Shown here piece after piece: positions 59,964-64,000 of a stretch of DNA of 64,000 bases. The stretch spans positions 124,001 to 188,000 of the forward strand of contig RCTD01000031.1 in assembly GCA_014898415.1 (NCBI GenBank), in the 5' to 3' direction. A program made the position numbers and the translations under genes. Position 1 is the first letter of the stretch; the number at the start of each line of letters is the position of its first letter. The notes below the pieces were generated by a model, which saw only the letters and a list, made by a program, of their open reading frames with translations, was not told the origin of the DNA and made no database searches. Origin of the DNA: Stromatinia cepivora (taxonomy: Eukaryota > Ascomycota > Leotiomycetes > Helotiales > Sclerotiniaceae).

Positions 59964-62499
59964 ATTGATATAATTAATGACGATTTTTTCTTTTTCTATC
60001 AAATCCCTAATAAAGTGATAATTGATATCTATATATTTGGATTATTCATATAAATATAAATTCTTAATTAAAGTTAAAATATTTTGATTATTATTAAGTA
60101 TTTGAACTATATTTCTGTTCTTTCCAATATAATTTGATTTGAATAGATCTTTAAGTATTTATACAATCTATCTTTTTTGTTTAATAAATATTACTATTAT
60201 AATATATTCTGATTTTATATTAAAAATAACCATAGATATTTATTTCTTGTTAATTTATGATATAAGATTTCTATAGAATATTATAATTCCTTTTGAAACA
60301 TTTTTCCGGTTATATTTATCATTAATCCAATCTGTATCTATATATACCTTTATTATATTATCAGATATATTATATTCTTTGTAAATATCAGATTATACTC
60401 TCTTTGATCCGAATTATAACTTTTGTTTGATTATTGATTGTAGATATTATATCAGATTCTTCAAAGCTATAATATGATATTTTGCTGGTTTTATCATAAA
60501 TTATGAAAATCTTTCAATTGAAAATATTATATCTAATTAAATATATATTATTGAATAAATTATATTTTCTATTTGTTATTGATATTCGTTTATATTTATT
60601 AGTTCATTGTTATCGGTTATTAACCGAAAATAGGTATAATCCATTATTAATAGTTTCTTAACTTGATATTATTTATATATAATATTATATTTGATTAATA
60701 TAACATCGAAATATTTTTCTTGGTTTATAATTAATGTATATACTTTTTTATTACAAATAACCTTAATATTTAGGATTTTATTAATCTTCTCTAAATTCTT
60801 GGTATTAAAACAAATTGATAACTTTTTATTGAATCAAATAATTTGCAATGATATATACAATACAATAACGATATCATCGATATATACCAATAATATTATA
60901 TTATAATCTTTGGATATATATAAATATAAATCTGCCAAACTTTGTATAAAATTTATATCTAAAAACTTTTTCTTCAATAATAAATTCCAATCCTTTTTAA
61001 TTTACTTTAAATTATATAAACTTTATAAAGCTTATAATATATATCCTTTTTTGACTTTGATATCTTGAAATAATTCAAAATAGATCTTTTTCTTCAAATA
61101 CAATTCAATAAAGGTGTTTTTAATATCGAAATATAAATATTCCAAATTTTTCTTTACAATAATAATTAAGAATAATTTGAATATATTTAGCCTTATTATT
61201 AATATAAATATTTCATTATAATCTTTTTTTAATATCTAATTGAATTTTCCAATTATTAATCTTATTTTGAATTATTTTACCTTGTTATCCTTTATTTTAA
61301 TTATAAATACCCATTTTATCGAAATCAAATTATTTCCTTTTAAAAATATATATTCTTTTCAAATATTATTTTGAATTAAAAATATAATTTTCTTTTAAAT
61401 AACTTCCTTTCATTTTTCAAAGTATTCTTAATCCGATATTGCTTCCTTATAAATTCTTAATATTTTAATTCCCAGAACTTTTTCAGCCAAATATATTATA
61501 TCTTTTATATTATCTATATTTATTAACGAAATTATAAAATCTAAAACAATCTTATCTTTAATATAAAGATTTATCTTGTAAATAATTAAAATTATAATTA
61601 TAATTTATTCTATACTTTCTTGAATTTTAATTTGTATAAATATTATAATCAATATTTTTATAATCTTGCTTTCCTATTTTCCTTCAGAATCTTGTTTTAT
61701 ATCTCTTTTTCATTTTCGTATTAAATACTTTAAGGATTTATTTTTAAGATTTATTATATTCTTTTGTTCAATTTCAAATGATTATAAATTTACTTCGTTT
61801 TCTAATCCTACTGAAATAAATTTATCAACAAAATTTAAAACGATCTTAAATTTTGCTTTCAATCCAAATTCAGGATCTACAAAAATTGATTCTTAAATTG
61901 GAACCTTTAGAATAATAAATCCAATATCTGAAATATTCTTAAAAAAAGATTCTTGATTTATCTTTTAAATATTATTATATTTATCTTCATTATATATTAA
62001 TATTGATATATTTAATTTATCTGGTTTCAATTCAACAATTAAAATACTTGGTATAATTATTGAATTTAATATAATATCTATTGGAAAAAATATTTAGAAC
62101 AAAAATAATACAAATATCATATTTGATATTAAGGATAAAGAAAATATTAAGGATAAAAAAGATACTTTATTTACTATTAATCTATTATAAAATCTTTAAT
62201 TTAACTCTATATTCTTTATTCCTTATAAATCTAATTTACAATTTCTTAATTTAAAATCCAAATCTCCTTCTCAATAAGATTCATTTATAATTATTCTATT
62301 TAATCGAAATATATAATTTAATTTTAGAAAATACATTTTAATATATTTATTTGTAACTTTTGAATATTCTAAAAATATATTAATTCTCGAAATATTCTAT
62401 AACTTATTATATCTTTATCTTTTCAGAATAATCTTGAAATTAATATAAATATAATATTTGTTCCCTCAAATTTTGTATATTTTTATATTTGATATTATA

Positions 62500-64000
62500 A
62501 CCGATTTCCCTATATCATGCACGACCCCACATCTTGCACACACTTTTAATTTTATAAAATATCAACCATTATGGACGGATATAGTGATGATATGCTTTCA
62601 AAGGTTTATATGGAATTCGTATTAGTTCAAATTAAAAGGGAAGAGTATTCTAAATATATTCAAATAGCAAATTTCTTCAAAATCAATCGTTCAATACTTT
62701 TTCAATATTATAAAGGCAAAATTACCTTTTGTAGTATTATATATATTGAAATTCATTAATCTTTTTTAAAAGAATAAAAAGAGATTTTAATTGATCAAAT
62801 TAACAAATTGATATAAAGATTTATACTCTTTATAAATTGTATAATCAAAAATTTTGTAGAAGAGATTATAAACCGTTTTCTAGGGAAGAATTGGACAACA
62901 AATTTCGTGAAAAAATATAAAATATATCTTCAAAATCAGTATTTTTAATGTATTGATAATTTGTATATGAAAGTTGATAATGTTATTGTATTTGAGTATT
63001 TTTATGATCTGGTTTGAATTATTTTGTATTGTTATTGAATTTTATTATTTAAAAAAATTATATTAATATTTTTCTTTTTTTTATTTAGTTAATAAAAGTA
63101 ATTACAAAATATAATATATTATTCAAGAATATATATAATTGAAACGAAAAGGGCTTTATGATTGATTTAGGAAAGATTATAAAGAGGATAATAAATATTA
63201 GTATATATGATTGTAATAGAGCTACAAAAGTTAGATAAAATAGATCGAAAGAGTTTATCATTTTTTTAGTATATATATATATCGATAATATAGTTATTCT
63301 ATTTATTTTAATTTATAAAAGGGAATCTGAAGATCTATAGGATATATGGGTTGATAAGATAGAAGTGAAGGATTAGGTTTATTTCGGAGCTTCAAATAAT
63401 GAATGATCGTTGAATATATTCGGTTTTATTTAGTTTAATAAGATCTTTCAATATTATACTTATTCAAAAGCAGGGAAAGGATATTATCTATTGATTATAG
63501 ATAATCATTTTAGTTATATAAATATAGAATTTATATCGAAATATAACGAATTGAAGATTATTCCACCGACCCCCCCTTCTTACTTTATATATCAACTTTA
63601 ATCTTTTGATATAAATTACTTTTTTTCTTTTTCAATAAATTATAATATAGAATTCAATAATCTAATATACAAAAACGAAAATATTATTGGAATATCGAAA
63701 TATAACTTTTGGATGATATTTAAGGTTGCTTGGGTTCAATCTGCTACTATTTATAATATCCTGAAATCTTTCGAAAAAGCCAGTATTTATTCTATAAATA
63801 AGAATATTACTATTTATAGTATTGAATTAAAGCAAGCCTCTATATTATTTATATCGATATAATTCATAGGGAATAAAATAAAAACGTTATATATAATTAA
63901 AACTCTTTGTCATCTCAAATTAGAATTTCGTTTCAAATAGGATCCTGATATTATTCAGAAGCTTTTTAAGGTTGTATTTATATATATAATTAATGTTAAT
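62500..64000 (+). mobile_element. Pogo/Fot1-like DNA transposon relic (truncated by window end)
   Basis: Alignment of outer to inner copia ends at about 62499, after a TA dinucleotide, and new sequence starts ACCGATTTCCC. An ATG at 62571 opens a 62-codon frame resembling a Psq-type helix-turn-helix (FFKINRSILFQYYKG). In the same direction follow GKNWTTNFVKKY (about 62885, the CENPB-type HTH), NEKGFMIDLGK (about 63143-63175, the first catalytic region, Asp now Asn), RATKV, NRSKEFI, and KAGKGYYLLIIDNHFSYINIEF (in two stretches, about 63468-63540) with the second catalytic Asp (DNH, 63500-63502), then LKIIPPTPP. Interrupting stops replace likely Trp, Gln or Arg codons. The 3' end lies beyond base 64000. 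Confidence 0.82.

Larger units (their letters stand above)
54189..62499 (-). mobile_element. Outer Ty1/copia element (older copy), split by insertions
   Basis: The outer copy consists of an LTR (54189-54354), its adjoining internal 3' end (54355-54481, starting with the CTCCCC complement of a polypurine tract) and, after the inserted inner element, the continuation 59964 to about 62499. Its reverse transcriptase at about 60700-61150 (-) retains VYIDD (YIDD codons 60873-60884) and LEKINKILNIKV. It is more AT-shifted than the inner copy, as expected for an older element. It is cut at about 62500 by a pogo-type transposon, so its 5' part and 5' LTR lie outside the window or are lost. Confidence 0.8.

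Noticed and set aside
1..64000. tRNA and rRNA genes
   Set aside because: Looked by eye for B-box-like GGTTCGANTCC with matching A-box and for rRNA blocks; none convincing. A covariance-model scan would be decisive.

Overview
The window looks like a chromosome arm of a filamentous ascomycete, most likely a leotiomycete of the Sclerotiniaceae type (Botrytis/Sclerotinia relatives). This is inferred from short spliceosomal introns (about 50-60 nt), a fungal PalA/Rim20, a fungal CaMKK-type kinase, a SOK1/TCP11 protein and signs of repeat-induced point mutation (RIP). Species was not tested by any search. All exon boundaries below were read by eye from GT(GC)/AG sites and frame continuity.

Region 1 (about 0.4-30.1 kb) holds conserved, well-formed housekeeping genes: a Ssp1/CmkC-like kinase (+), an aquaporin with a long cytosolic N-tail (-), a steroid 5-alpha-reductase-type enzyme (-) sharing a 207-bp divergent promoter with a Pof1-like nucleotidyltransferase (+), a DUF604/fringe-like glycosyltransferase (-), PalA/Rim20 of the ambient-pH pathway (+), a SOK1/TCP11 protein with an IQ motif (-), and a secreted Ser/Thr/Ala-rich wall-type protein (-). 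Spacers are rich in microsatellites.

Region 2 (about 30.1-44.1 kb) is gene-poor and then orphan-rich. It holds a small secreted protein, two related MITE-like copies, a possible TIR element, a foldback element, and a set of unrecognised genes arranged as two convergent modules (small + gene facing larger - gene or genes). One of these genes has a 60-bp (20-residue) in-frame tandem array.

Region 3 (about 44.7-49.9 kb) holds a seven-TM orphan, a minimal velvet-like protein, and a divergent pair made of a cytochrome P450 and a UstYa/DUF3328 oxidase. Both of the pair are broken; each carries a premature TAG explained by a CpA-to-TpA change, so this looks like a decayed secondary-metabolite (possibly RiPP-type) locus.

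Region 4 (about 49.9-64 kb) is extremely AT-rich, RIP-like transposon graveyard. It contains an LTR bounded by an ATATT repeat, a Ty3/gypsy reverse-transcriptase relic, and a nest: one Ty1/copia element (54482-59963, 166-bp LTRs, perfect ATTGA target duplication) inserted inside an older copia copy of the same family, into which a pogo/Fot1-like DNA transposon was also inserted at about 62500. The pogo relic runs off the right edge. No tRNA, rRNA or CRISPR array was seen.
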